Assembly: GCA_017439675.1 (NCBI GenBank)
Contig: JAFSIQ010000023.1
Coordinates: 1 to 51,166, forward strand
Origin: Lachnospiraceae bacterium
GTDB lineage: Bacteria; Bacillota; Clostridia; Lachnospirales; Lachnospiraceae
DNA length: 51,166 nucleotides
Direction of reading: 5' to 3'
The notes under the pieces were generated by a model. That model saw only the letters and a list, made by a program, of their open reading frames with translations, was not told the DNA's origin and searched no databases. A program made the position numbers and the translations under genes. Shown in pieces: positions 1-7,901 of the stretch (position 1 is its first letter; every line of letters begins with the position of its first letter).

Positions 1-1
1 A

Positions 2-133
2 GAAAAATTAGAAGAAAAATTAGAAGAAAAGCTAGAAGAAAAGCTAGAGCAAAAGCTAGAAGAAAAGCTAGAAGAAAAGCTTGATAAAAAGCTAGAGCAA
101 AAGCTTGATAAAAAGATAGATAAAAAACTAGAA
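2..133 (+). repeat. 12-bp tandem repeat (LEEK-type codons)
   Basis: About eleven degenerate copies of a 12-bp unit such as aagctagaagaa run from the window edge to 133. They encode four-residue units (L-E-E-K, with Gln or Asp variants). The array may extend upstream of the window. Confidence 0.85.
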
Positions 134-772
134 GTGTTTGGGACTAATGTGGAACAAAAGTTTGACCAAAAACTAGACGTGTTTGGGATTAACATGGAGC
201 AAAAGTTTGACCAAAAGCTGGAAGTGTTTGGGACTAACATGGAACAAAAGTTTGACCAAAAGCTGGAAGTGTTTGGGACTAACATGGAACAAAAGTTTGA
301 TGAAAAGCTAGAAGTGTTTGGGACTAATATGGAGCAAAAGTTTGATGAAAAGCTGGAAGTGTTTGGGACTAACATGGAACAAAAGTTTGATGAAAAGCTA
401 GAAGTGTTTGGGACTAACATGGAACAAAAGTTTGATGAAAAGCTAGAAGTGTTTGGGACTAATGTGGAACAAAAGTTTGACCAAAAACTAGACGTGTTCG
501 AAACTAGCACGAAGAAAAGAACGGATTACAAATTGAACGGAATAAATGAACAATTACAGCATTTGGATAATAAAACGGATATGATTTTAGATGAAGTGGT
601 TAGAGTTCATGAAAGTCTTCAGGGGCAAATTGACAATATTGAAAAAGATATGAATGAGTTAAAACAGTATTATCGAGTTGACAGATTGGAAAACTACAAT
701 ATGTCATTGTTGTTGAGATTGACAGATGATTTGACCAAAAGAGTAGAAAATCTCGAAAACAAAATTGCGTAA
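2..772 (+). CDS. Repetitive coiled-coil protein, 5' end outside window
   Basis: The reading frame is open from the first bases of the window, so the gene starts upstream and only the C-terminal 256 residues are seen. Residues encoded at 2-133 are a four-residue repeat of the type LEEK, rich in Glu, Lys and Leu. Next come eight 15-residue repeats of the type VFGTNMEQKFDQKLE (134-493). A non-repetitive helical tail follows, ending in LENKIA. The pattern predicts a long charged coiled coil. No signal peptide or enzyme motif is visible in this part. A GTG at 134 could be mistaken for a start, but it lies inside the repeat and has no SD. I do not recognise a family; a structural, phage-tail-like or DNA-associated role are all possible. 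A hairpin terminator follows. Confidence 0.75.
   Translation, partial: EKLEEKLEEKLEEKLEQKLEEKLEEKLDKKLEQKLDKKIDKKLEVFGTNVEQKFDQKLDVFGINMEQKFDQKLEVFGTNMEQKFDQKLEVFGTNMEQKFDEKLEVFGTNMEQKFDEKLEVFGTNMEQKFDEKLEVFGTNMEQKFDEKLEVFGTNVEQKFDQKLDVFETSTKKRTDYKLNGINEQLQHLDNKTDMILDEVVRVHESLQGQIDNIEKDMNELKQYYRVDRLENYNMSLLLRLTDDLTKRVENLENKIA
134..493 (+). repeat. Eight tandem 45-bp repeats
   Basis: Eight head-to-tail 45-bp units start at 134, 179, 224, 269, 314, 359, 404 and 449, each beginning gtgtttgggactaa or a near variant. The inner copies differ by only a few, mostly synonymous, bases. The first and last copies share the same variants (aatgtg and ctagac), which fits recent duplication or gene conversion. 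A ninth, degenerate copy begins at 494. Confidence 0.95.
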
Positions 773-789
773 TATTAGAATAACCAAGT

Positions 790-831
790 AAAAGGCAACT
801 TTTTGTGAATATAATGAAGAGTTGTCTTTTT
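790..831 (+). terminator. Intrinsic terminator of the coiled-coil gene
   Basis: The arms aaaaggcaact (790-800) and agttgtctttt (820-830) pair with one G-U and run into T residues, just after the stop at 772. Confidence 0.7.
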
Positions 832-899
832 GCTTATGAGAAATTTGTTTTGAATGTACTGTGAAGTAAAACGAACATGATTCTAGGTTTGGATTTTTT

Positions 900-928
900 T
901 TGAGTTTTTCTTTTAGTTATGTTATACT
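900..928 (+). promoter_or_regulatory. Probable sigma-A promoter of ychF
   Basis: TTGAGT (900-905) and TATACT (923-928) are separated by exactly 17 nt in an AT-rich stretch 68 bp before the ychF start. Confidence 0.6.
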
Positions 929-995
929 ATATCCAAATGTGCATTTACATACAAATTGACATTGAAAAAAGAATTTCAAATAAAGGAGATATATT

Positions 996-2093
996 ATGAA
1001 ACTAGGAATTGTGGGACTTCCTAATGTGGGAAAGAGTACATTGTTTAATTCATTGACAAAGGCAGGAGCAGAATCAGCAAACTATCCCTTCTGTACCATT
1101 GACCCAAATGTGGGTGTGGTTCCGGTGCCGGATGAGAGAATTGATGTGTTGACTAAGATGTATAATTCAAAGAAGACGGTTCCGGCTGTAATTGAATTTG
1201 TAGATATTGCAGGTCTTGTGAAGGGAGCTTCTAAAGGTGAAGGTTTGGGTAACCAGTTCTTGTCAAATATCCGTGAGGTAGATGCCATTGTACATGTGGT
1301 TCGGTGCTTTGAAGATACCAATGTGGTTCATGTGGATGGAAGTATCAACCCGCTTCGTGACATTGAGACCATCAATTTTGAACTCATTTTCTCTGATATT
1401 GAGATTTTGGAGAGAAGAATTGCTAAGAATTCCCGTGCGGCCAATAACAACAAGGATATTGCTAAGGAAGTGGAATTTATGAAGCGTATCAAAGACCATT
1501 TGGAAAGTGGTAAGCTTGCTATCACATTTGAAGTGGATGGTGAGGATGAAGAAGCATGGATGGCAGATTATAATCTTCTGACTGGAAAGCCAGTTATCTT
1601 TGCTGCAAATGTGGCAGAGGATGAGCTTGCAGAGGACGCAGCAGATAACGAGTATGTAAATGCGGTAAAGGAATATGCGGCAGAGTATAACTTCGAAGTA
1701 TTTGCAGTGTGTGCACAGATTGAGCAGGAGATTTCCGAGTTGGAGGATGATGAGAAGAAAATGTTCTTAGAAGATTTAGGACTTTCGGAATCTGGTTTGG
1801 ACAAGCTGATTCGTGCAAGTTACTCTCTACTCGGCTTGATTTCATATCTTACCTCTGGTGAGGATGAGACAAGAGCATGGACCATTAAGAGAGGAACTAA
1901 GGCTCCGCAGGCTGCTGGTAAGATTCATACAGATTTTGAACGAGGATTTATCCGTGCGGAGGTTGTAAATTATAAGGACTTGGTTGAGAATGGTTCTATG
2001 ATTGCAGCAAAGGAAAAAGGACTTGTTCGTTCTGAGGGTAAAGAATATATAGTACAGGATGGTGATGTTATCCTGTTTAAGTTTAATGTGTAA
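996..2093 (+). CDS. ychF: Ribosome-associated ATPase YchF (Obg family)
   Basis: A 365-residue protein of the usual YchF length. The P-loop GLPNVGKST is at about residues 7-15 and the switch motif DIAGLVKGASKGEGLGN at about 70-86. The C-terminal part, with FERGFIRAEV and ending DVILFKFNV, matches the TGS domain. Family knowledge: YchF binds ATP rather than GTP, associates with ribosomes and is linked to stress responses. The start has AAAGGAGA 6 nt upstream. It appears monocistronic or paired with lgt 77 bp downstream, behind its own promoter at 900-928. The identification is secure. Confidence 0.96.
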   Translation: MKLGIVGLPNVGKSTLFNSLTKAGAESANYPFCTIDPNVGVVPVPDERIDVLTKMYNSKKTVPAVIEFVDIAGLVKGASKGEGLGNQFLSNIREVDAIVHVVRCFEDTNVVHVDGSINPLRDIETINFELIFSDIEILERRIAKNSRAANNNKDIAKEVEFMKRIKDHLESGKLAITFEVDGEDEEAWMADYNLLTGKPVIFAANVAEDELAEDAADNEYVNAVKEYAAEYNFEVFAVCAQIEQEISELEDDEKKMFLEDLGLSESGLDKLIRASYSLLGLISYLTSGEDETRAWTIKRGTKAPQAAGKIHTDFERGFIRAEVVNYKDLVENGSMIAAKEKGLVRSEGKEYIVQDGDVILFKFNV

Positions 2094-2170
2094 GACTATG
2101 TGACAGGATGCTTGCGAGAATGCGAGTTAGAGTGAAGGGCATCAGTATTATTAGATAAGGAGGACTTCCT

Positions 2171-3097
2171 ATGTATGAAATACGCTTCCCTAATTTGGGG
2201 ATTGAGTTGGAAAAAGTGATTGATGGATTTATGATTGGCAATTTTGAATTGCGTTTGTACGGCATTATTATCGCATTGGGATTTATCATGGCATATGTAA
2301 TTGTATCCAAAGAGGCTGTTCGTACCAAACAGGATCCGGAACTATATTTAGATTGTATGTTATGGATGGTAGTGCCTGCCATTCTTGGAGCAAGACTTTA
2401 CTATGTACTATTTAGTTTGGATGAGTATATAAAGGAAGGGCAAAGTCTAGGAGACACCTTGCTTTCCATGATTAATATTCGTAATGGTGGACTTGCTATT
2501 TACGGTGGTATTATTGCGGGTATAATTACCCTTGTCATATTTGCTAAGAAGCGTAACGTCAGTCCACTGTTAATGATGGATACGGCATGTATGGGATTAC
2601 TGATTGGACAGATTATGGGACGTTGGGGGAATTTTTTCAATAGAGAAGCATTTGGTGGATATACCGATTCCCTGTTTGCTATGGCGATTCCGGTCGATTG
2701 GTTTGGAAGCAAGAATTATTTGCTTAGCACGGTGAATAATGGTGTCATTACCCAGGAAATGATTGATAATGTGTTAATTGTAGGTGGTAAGGAATTTATT
2801 CAGGTGCATCCGACCTTTTTGTATGAATCATTGTGGAATCTAGGTGTGTTGTTGGTAATTTTCTTGTATCGTCGACATAAGAAGTTTGATGGAGAGTTGT
2901 TAGCGATGTACATTTGGGGTTATGGTCTAGGACGTGTATGGATTGAAGGTTTAAGAACCGATTCCCTTATGTTGTTTGGAATGAATTTTAGAGTGTCGCA
3001 ACTGTTAGCTGCACTTTGCGTAGTGGGCGCTTCTATATATATTGCGTATAAGCGCGCAAAGCTTAGCAAGGTAGTGGTGGAAGAACAGAAGGAATAG
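2171..3097 (+). CDS. lgt: Prolipoprotein diacylglyceryl transferase Lgt
   Basis: A 308-residue integral membrane enzyme that transfers diacylglycerol from phosphatidylglycerol to the lipobox cysteine of prolipoproteins. The Lgt signature GRWGNFFNREAFGG is at about residues 154-167, and another conserved stretch, HPTFLYESLWN, lies near 213. At least six hydrophobic segments are visible, starting with LYGIIIALGFIMAYVIV. AAGGAGG lies upstream of the ATG. Several client lipoproteins are encoded in this window (PstS, the solute-binding protein at 41924, the ComEA-like protein and the GerMN protein). Hairpins follow the gene. Confidence 0.96.
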   Translation: MYEIRFPNLGIELEKVIDGFMIGNFELRLYGIIIALGFIMAYVIVSKEAVRTKQDPELYLDCMLWMVVPAILGARLYYVLFSLDEYIKEGQSLGDTLLSMINIRNGGLAIYGGIIAGIITLVIFAKKRNVSPLLMMDTACMGLLIGQIMGRWGNFFNREAFGGYTDSLFAMAIPVDWFGSKNYLLSTVNNGVITQEMIDNVLIVGGKEFIQVHPTFLYESLWNLGVLLVIFLYRRHKKFDGELLAMYIWGYGLGRVWIEGLRTDSLMLFGMNFRVSQLLAALCVVGASIYIAYKRAKLSKVVVEEQKE

Positions 3098-3114
3098 TGG
3101 AATGAAAATATACA

Positions 3115-3186
3115 CGGTGGTGAGAAAGTGGGAGAATTGATACATAAGTGGGAAAATCCCACCACTTTCTCCCACCGTCTTTTTTT
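3115..3186 (+). terminator. Bulged hairpin terminator after lgt
   Basis: The arms cggtggtgagaaagtggga (3115-3133) and a 21-base complement (3156-3176) pair with small bulges and are followed by a T run (3180-3186). An inner perfect hairpin gtggga/tcccac (3148-3162) could form instead. The stem contains GTGGG-like words discussed in the findings. Confidence 0.7.
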
Positions 3187-3230
3187 GTATAAAAAAGACG
3201 AAAAAGGAAAGCACAAAATAAAAGCGGAAG

Positions 3231-3270
3231 AAAAGAGCAAAACACAATATATTGTGTTTTGCTCTTTTTT
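3231..3270. terminator. Perfect bidirectional hairpin
   Basis: An 18-bp perfect inverted repeat (3231-3248 with 3251-3268) has only 2 nt between the arms, A's on the left and T's on the right. It insulates lgt from the dcw operon and could act in either direction. Confidence 0.85.
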
Positions 3271-3364
3271 GGTTAAAAAAAGGTGATAAAAATAATGACA
3301 AATTGCACAAAAAACGAAAAGAAACTTTAGCTATTTTCACAATGCCATATAAGAAAATCAGTTG

Positions 3365-3393
3365 TTGCATTATGTAACCTAATGGGGTACAAT
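3365..3393 (+). promoter_or_regulatory. Promoter of the mraZ-led dcw operon
   Basis: TTGCAT (3365-3370) and TACAAT (3388-3393) are 17 nt apart. The predicted transcription start, near 3400, lies inside the operator boxes. An in-frame ATG at 3382 lies upstream of this -10, so it cannot be the mraZ start in this transcript. Confidence 0.75.
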
Positions 3394-3394
3394 A

Positions 3395-3439
3395 GTGGAT
3401 GTAAGTGGTGGATTGTGGATGAAAGTGGTAGAGAGTGGT
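3395..3439 (+). promoter_or_regulatory. MraZ-type operator: five GTGGW boxes, 10-bp period
   Basis: GTGGA, GTGGT, GTGGA, GTGGT and GTGGT start at 3395, 3405, 3415, 3425 and 3435, one per helical turn. Known biology: MraZ binds directly repeated TGGG/GTGG-type boxes at 10-bp spacing upstream of its own gene. The array starts 2 bp after the -10, which suits repression of initiation or early elongation. Confidence 0.85.
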
Positions 3440-3501
3440 GGATTTACCATGGGAATCCAGATACGTCACCTGCGAAGGAGAAAGAAGGGAAGGTGAGGAT
3501 C

Positions 3502-3948
3502 GTGTCCAAGGGATTAAAAGGTGAATATAATCATTCCGTAGATGCTAAGGGCAGAATGATCGTGCCTTCAAAGTTAAGAGAACAATTAGGACTTACCTTC
3601 GTAGTAACAAGGGGAATGGATGGCTGTCTGTTTGCTTATCCCAATGAGGAGTGGGAAATCTTTGAGGGAAAGTTGAGACAGTTGCCAATGACCAATGAGA
3701 AGTCAAGACAGTTTAAGAGATTTTTTCAAGCTGGAGCAACAGATTGTGAAGTGGATAATCAGGGCAGAATTTTACTCCCGTCCAATTTGAGAGAGTTTGC
3801 AGGCATCACAAAGGATGTTACAGTTGTGGGTGTGGGCGAACGTGCTGAAATCTGGAGCAAAGAGCGTTGGGAAGAGAAGAACGATATTGATAACATTGAT
3901 TTCAATGAGATTGCTCAGGGAATCGAGGATTTAGGAATTATAATCTAG
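3502..3948 (+). CDS. mraZ: Transcriptional regulator MraZ
   Basis: The GTG start at 3502 gives 148 residues, the normal MraZ length. It begins MSKGLKGEYNHSVDAKGRMI, matching the family's N-terminus. The SD-like GAAGGGAAGGTGAGG lies just upstream. The longer frame from 3382 would add 40 residues unlike MraZ and would start upstream of the promoter -10. Two SpoVT/AbrB-like halves are visible: DAKGRMIVPSKLRE near the start and DNQGRILLPSNLREFAG in the second half. The family forms ring oligomers that bind the GTGG-box operator upstream and control the dcw operon. rsmH begins 40 bp downstream. Confidence 0.95.
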   Translation: MSKGLKGEYNHSVDAKGRMIVPSKLREQLGLTFVVTRGMDGCLFAYPNEEWEIFEGKLRQLPMTNEKSRQFKRFFQAGATDCEVDNQGRILLPSNLREFAGITKDVTVVGVGERAEIWSKERWEEKNDIDNIDFNEIAQGIEDLGIII

Positions 3949-3988
3949 GAAACGACATCGTTTCGGATGAAAAATTGGGAGGATAAGC

Positions 3989-4930
3989 GTGGAATTTTCG
4001 CATAAGTCGGTTTTGTTAGAGGAAACCATAGAAGGACTGAATATAAAAGAGGACGGAACTTATGTGGATGGTACACTAGGTGGTGGAGGACATGCATTTC
4101 ATGTCTGTGAACGTTTGTCCCATGAAGCAAGGTTCATAGGAATAGATCAGGATGCAGCTGCCATTCGGGCAGCAGGCATCCGTCTATTACCATATCAAGA
4201 TAAAGTTAAAATAGACATTGTAAGAAGCAATTATCTCAAAACCCCTCAGGTTCTTAGGGATTTAGGTGTACAAGGTGTAGACGGAATCGTTTTGGATCTG
4301 GGGGTGTCCTCCTATCAGTTGGACACTCCGGAGAGGGGATTTACTTATCGAGAGGATGCGCCTCTGGATATGAGAATGGATCAACGGCAGGAGAAGACTG
4401 CTAAAGATATTATCAATGGTTACTCTGAGATGGAATTATACAAAGTAATCAGAGATTACGGCGAGGAGAAATTCGCCAAGAATATTGCGAAGCATATATG
4501 CCGAGCAAGACAAGACAAGGTCATTGAGACAACATACGAACTTAATGACATCATAAAGGCTGCTATACCAATTAGAGCAAGGTCTGCAGGAGGGCACCCT
4601 TCGAAGCGAACATTTCAAGCTATCAGGATTGAGTTAAATCAGGAACTGACCATTCTTGAGCAATCCATCGACCAAATGATAGAGTTGTTGAATCCAGGGG
4701 GCCGAATATGCGTAATTACGTTCCATTCATTAGAAGATCGGATTGTAAAAAGGATATTTAAGACCAATGAAAATCCTTGTACATGCCCTCCCGACTTTCC
4801 TAAATGTGTTTGTGGTAATGTTTCCAAGGGGAAAGTGGTCACACGGAAACCTATTTTACCGTCGCAGGAAGAATTAGAGGAAAATCGCAGAAGTAAAAGC
4901 GCAAAGCTTCGTGTTTTCGAGCGGGCGTAG
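3989..4930 (+). CDS. rsmH: 16S rRNA m4C1402 methyltransferase RsmH (MraW)
   Basis: The GTG start has GGGAGG 5 nt upstream and gives 313 residues. The SAM-binding motif [11 protein letters not shown] is at about residues 27-37, and [18 protein letters not shown] is at about 99-116. [20 protein letters not shown] and [10 protein letters not shown] are also diagnostic. The enzyme methylates N4 of C1402 in the ribosomal P site, with SAM as donor. It is the second gene of the cluster, after mraZ, as in most Firmicutes. Confidence 0.96.
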   Translation: MEFSHKSVLLEETIEGLNIKEDGTYVDGTLGGGGHAFHVCERLSHEARFIGIDQDAAAIRAAGIRLLPYQDKVKIDIVRSNYLKTPQVLRDLGVQGVDGIVLDLGVSSYQLDTPERGFTYREDAPLDMRMDQRQEKTAKDIINGYSEMELYKVIRDYGEEKFAKNIAKHICRARQDKVIETTYELNDIIKAAIPIRARSAGGHPSKRTFQAIRIELNQELTILEQSIDQMIELLNPGGRICVITFHSLEDRIVKRIFKTNENPCTCPPDFPKCVCGNVSKGKVVTRKPILPSQEELEENRRSKSAKLRVFERA

Positions 4931-5010
4931 TTGGTATTTAGTAAATAGACAGATGATACATTGTAAAAGTCACGGACGATAAATGTATTAAGAAGAGGGG
5001 AATGATATTA

Positions 5011-5475
5011 GTGAATCCAAGAAACGAAGGGTATTACATTGAAGGTAATACGGCAAGACAGCTGAATACAGTACCTGAGCGTATTGAAAGGCCGGAGCGC
5101 CGACAAGAACGCGAGGTTAATGAGAAAGTCAGCAGAAACCAAAGAAGAGCAAGGGCGTTTGATTTGAAATATACAGCATGTTTGATGGTGGCGACCGTAT
5201 TTTTGTTTGTTTCCTGCGTCAACATGCTTTCAATACAGTCTGATATTACAGAACAGAGAAGACAGATTGCGGCATTGGAAAGTACTTTGAACGAACTTAC
5301 AGATAACAACAATGAGACTAGCAAAAGATTAGAGAGTTCTGTTGATTTGACCAAGATATATACGGTGGCAACTACAGAACTCGGCATGGTGTATCCAAAG
5401 GCAGGACAAGTTGTTTCGTACGAGGCGAGTAATCCGGATTACGTGAAGCAATATAAGGATGTACCCACAGAGTAA
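5011..5475 (+). CDS. ftsL: FtsL-like division protein
   Basis: A short bitopic membrane protein between rsmH and the first PBP, the standard ftsL position. It has an Arg/Glu-rich cytoplasmic N-terminus of about 50 residues and one transmembrane segment, ACLMVATVFLFVSCVNML. An extracellular heptad-like coiled coil (AALESTLNELTDNNNETSKR) follows. Family knowledge: FtsL forms a complex with FtsQ/DivIB and DivIC/FtsB and activates septal synthesis. Sequence identity in this family is weak, so the call rests on topology and position. I prefer GTG 5011 (154 residues) over ATG 5002 because the SD AAGAGGGG at 4993-5000 is only 1 nt from the ATG. Confidence 0.8.
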   Translation: MNPRNEGYYIEGNTARQLNTVPERIERPERRQEREVNEKVSRNQRRARAFDLKYTACLMVATVFLFVSCVNMLSIQSDITEQRRQIAALESTLNELTDNNNETSKRLESSVDLTKIYTVATTELGMVYPKAGQVVSYEASNPDYVKQYKDVPTE

Positions 5476-5489
5476 GATTAGGTGATGAA

Positions 5490-7718
5490 ATGGCAAAAGG
5501 GAAAAGACGTTTTCTGGTTAGAATGAAAAACAAGTTGCTTGTAATAACTGCTATCTTTTTACTTGCATTCTTGGCGCTTGTCGGACGATTGATTTACATC
5601 AATGTGAAGGATGGTAAGCGTTACGAAAAGATAGTGTTGGCGCAACAAAGTTATGACAGCATTGAGATTCCATACCGAAGAGGAGATATCCTAGACCGGA
5701 ATGGAACGCAGCTTGCAACCAGTGAAAAGGTTTACAACTTAATTATCGAGCCAAAGAATATTTTGCAAAGTGACGAGGTAAAGGATGCAACGGTAGCCGC
5801 TTTGACAAAATATTTTGATTTAAGCGAAAGTGAAATTGAGAAGGCATTAGAGGATAGTACATCTCTATATAAAAAGATGTTGAAGAAGCTAGATTATGAA
5901 CAGGTACAGCCCTTCAATGATTTTGTTGCTACTAAGGACGGCAAGAATGTGAAAGGTGTATGGTTTGAAGAGGAGTATGAAAGATATTATCCATATGGTT
6001 CGCTTGCATGTCACGCATTAGGTTTTACTGTTAGTGGCAATGTTGGACAGGGTGGTATTGAAGGTTATTACTCGGAGGAATTAAATGGTATTAACGGCAG
6101 AGAGTATGGATATCTGACGCAGGAATTAACGCTAGAGCGCACTACAAAAGCTCCAGTTAATGGATACAATGTGATATCCACCATAGATGCTAATGCACAG
6201 AATATTGTGGAAAAAGAAATTAGTACATTTATGAATGAGACGGGAGCTAGAAATGTTTCTGTTCTTGTTATGGATCCCAATTCTGGTGAAGTGTTGGCAA
6301 TGGCGAATTCAAATACTTATGATTTGAATGAGTCCTATGAGGACAGTGCTATTGAATATATGTTTGAAGCACGCAATATTGATTATCTTTTGACTGATGC
6401 AGAGGTAAAGAAGTACTTTGCTGTAGAAGAAGGGGAAACCTTATCAGAGGAAAAGACAATGTTGAAGTCAATGTTGGAAAACAAGGACATTGCTGCTTCT
6501 GAAAAGATTAAGAACATACCGGAGGATTTTCGGTTGATTTGTCTGAATAAGGCTTGGCGTAATTATATTATTTCGGATGGCTTTGAACCGGGTTCAACCT
6601 ACAAAACCTTTACTATAGCCGGAGCCTTGGAGGATAGTGTGTTACAGGGAGATGAAACCTTTTATTGTGAAGGTAAGTATGACGTAGAAGATAGGACCAT
6701 TAACTGTCACAATCATTCTGGTCACGGTGAGATTACGTTGGAACAATCCCTTATGTATTCCTGTAACGTGGCGTTAATGCGAATTGCATTAGCAGAGGGA
6801 AGAACAACATTTTCAAAGTATCAGAATGTATTTGGATTTGGTAAGCAGACAGGTGTTGACTTGCCGGGTGAGGCTTCCGGTCTTATTTACGATGAGAATA
6901 CTCTGAATAATGTAGAACTTGCAACATCTTCCTTTGGACAGGGGCTTACTGTTACCATGATGCAGATTGGTGCTGCGTTTTGTTCGGTCATCAATGGTGG
7001 TGATTACTACGAGCCGCATATGGTGCAGCAGATTGTAGATGAAAATGGTGGAACTATTAACAATATTGAGCCGACGGTGTTGAGAAAGACAATTTCTGCC
7101 GAAGCATCAGAAAAATTTAGACAGATGCTTTTTAATGTGGTAGATGCTGGTACAGCACAGAAGGCAAAGGTGGAAGGATATACGATTGGTGGTAAGACAG
7201 GTACTGCGGAGAAGTTACCGCGTGGTAATAATAAATACTTGCTTTCCTTTATAGGTTTTGCACCAGTAGAGAATCCACAGGTGGTAGTTTATGTTACGGT
7301 AGACGAGCCAAATGTAGAAGATCAGGCAAATTCGGGTCTTGGTACTATTATTGCACAGAGTATATTTGAAGAGTTGTTGCCGTATATGAATATTTATCAG
7401 ACAGAAGAAGTAGCTAGCGAAGGTGACCCTAATGTGGGTGACCAGGGGGCAACTCCGATATATAGTGGTGAAGCACCGGATGAACAATTGCAACAGGATA
7501 TTGACGGCGAAGGTTCTTCGAATGGTGATACAACTGGAGACAATACTGGAACAACTGGTGACGATACTGGCGATGACGCAGGAATGACTGGTGACGATAC
7601 CGGCGATGACGCAGGAATGACTGGCGGTGATACCGGTGGAGATACAGGAACAGCTAGTGGCGATGCCGGTGGTGATGCAGGAGCATCTGGTGATGGAACA
7701 GGTGGAAATGGGACATGA
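5490..7718 (+). CDS. ftsI: Class B penicillin-binding protein, FtsI/PbpB type
   Basis: A 742-residue D,D-transpeptidase that crosslinks septal peptidoglycan outside the membrane. It has a basic N-terminus and one membrane anchor (LLVITAIFLLAFLALVG). A dimerisation domain with RRGDILDRNG follows, then the transpeptidase domain. Catalytic motifs are intact: S369-T-Y-K372, S424-C-N426 and K569-T-G-T. About 60 extra, mostly helical residues (roughly 290-350) sit just before the SxxK motif compared with the next PBP. The C-terminal 100 residues are an unusual Gly/Asp/Thr-rich tail with internal repeats. No PASTA domain is visible. It starts 14 bp after the ftsL-like gene. Confidence 0.92.
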   Translation: MAKGKRRFLVRMKNKLLVITAIFLLAFLALVGRLIYINVKDGKRYEKIVLAQQSYDSIEIPYRRGDILDRNGTQLATSEKVYNLIIEPKNILQSDEVKDATVAALTKYFDLSESEIEKALEDSTSLYKKMLKKLDYEQVQPFNDFVATKDGKNVKGVWFEEEYERYYPYGSLACHALGFTVSGNVGQGGIEGYYSEELNGINGREYGYLTQELTLERTTKAPVNGYNVISTIDANAQNIVEKEISTFMNETGARNVSVLVMDPNSGEVLAMANSNTYDLNESYEDSAIEYMFEARNIDYLLTDAEVKKYFAVEEGETLSEEKTMLKSMLENKDIAASEKIKNIPEDFRLICLNKAWRNYIISDGFEPGSTYKTFTIAGALEDSVLQGDETFYCEGKYDVEDRTINCHNHSGHGEITLEQSLMYSCNVALMRIALAEGRTTFSKYQNVFGFGKQTGVDLPGEASGLIYDENTLNNVELATSSFGQGLTVTMMQIGAAFCSVINGGDYYEPHMVQQIVDENGGTINNIEPTVLRKTISAEASEKFRQMLFNVVDAGTAQKAKVEGYTIGGKTGTAEKLPRGNNKYLLSFIGFAPVENPQVVVYVTVDEPNVEDQANSGLGTIIAQSIFEELLPYMNIYQTEEVASEGDPNVGDQGATPIYSGEAPDEQLQQDIDGEGSSNGDTTGDNTGTTGDDTGDDAGMTGDDTGDDAGMTGGDTGGDTGTASGDAGGDAGASGDGTGGNGT
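7554..7619 (+). repeat. Two tandem 33-bp repeats in the PBP tail
   Basis: Units 7554-7586 and 7587-7619 differ by one base (actggtgacgatac then t or c). They encode TGDDTGDDAGM twice. More degenerate Gly-Asp-Thr units surround them at about 7520-7715. Confidence 0.9.
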
Positions 7719-7901
7719 CAATAGCCGACGGCAGAATAAAATGATATATAGTAGAACCGCTGGTGGCAGGTTCGTTTGACTGGTAAGGCATGGTGAACTT
7801 TTGGGAGAAGTTTAGCATGCCTGGGTTATTTACAGCGAGTATTTCAATCATATCTGAGGCTGTTTCATAATAAGTTATTAAAAAGAAGACCTGGAGCATA
7901 T
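7719..7901 (+). other. Possible structured intergenic RNA between the two PBP genes
   Basis: The 183-bp gap has two small hairpins: gaacc/ggttc around 7755-7773, and ggcatg...catgcc with partly matching inner arms around 7786-7822. There is no T run after either. They may shape processing or coupling of the two PBP genes; the function is unknown. Confidence 0.3.

Larger units (their letters stand above)
3098..3501 (+). other. 404-bp lgt-mraZ intergenic region
   Basis: This gene-free stretch holds two hairpin terminators (3115-3186 and 3231-3270), a sigma-A type promoter (3365-3393) and the five-box MraZ-type operator (3395-3439). Apparent reading frames across it on the minus strand run through these hairpins and have no SD, so I treat them as chance. 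Confidence 0.8.

Noticed and set aside
2-493. CRISPR-like or spacer array
   Set aside because: The repeats are contiguous, have no unique spacers, keep one open reading frame and translate to a periodic coiled coil.
3005-3469. Minus-strand frame of about 154 codons over the end of lgt and the mraZ promoter
   Set aside because: It runs antisense through two terminators and the operator, lacks an SD and has a Phe/Tyr/His-rich composition typical of chance antisense frames.
3382-3501. Longer N-terminus of MraZ from ATG 3382
   Set aside because: That ATG lies upstream of the predicted -10, the extra residues are encoded by the operator boxes, and there is no SD.
7215-7721. Minus-strand frame of 168 codons opposite the PBP tail
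   Set aside because: It is the mirror of the Gly-Asp-Thr repeat codons (giving Ser/Cys/Ile repeats), with no SD or protein-like features.
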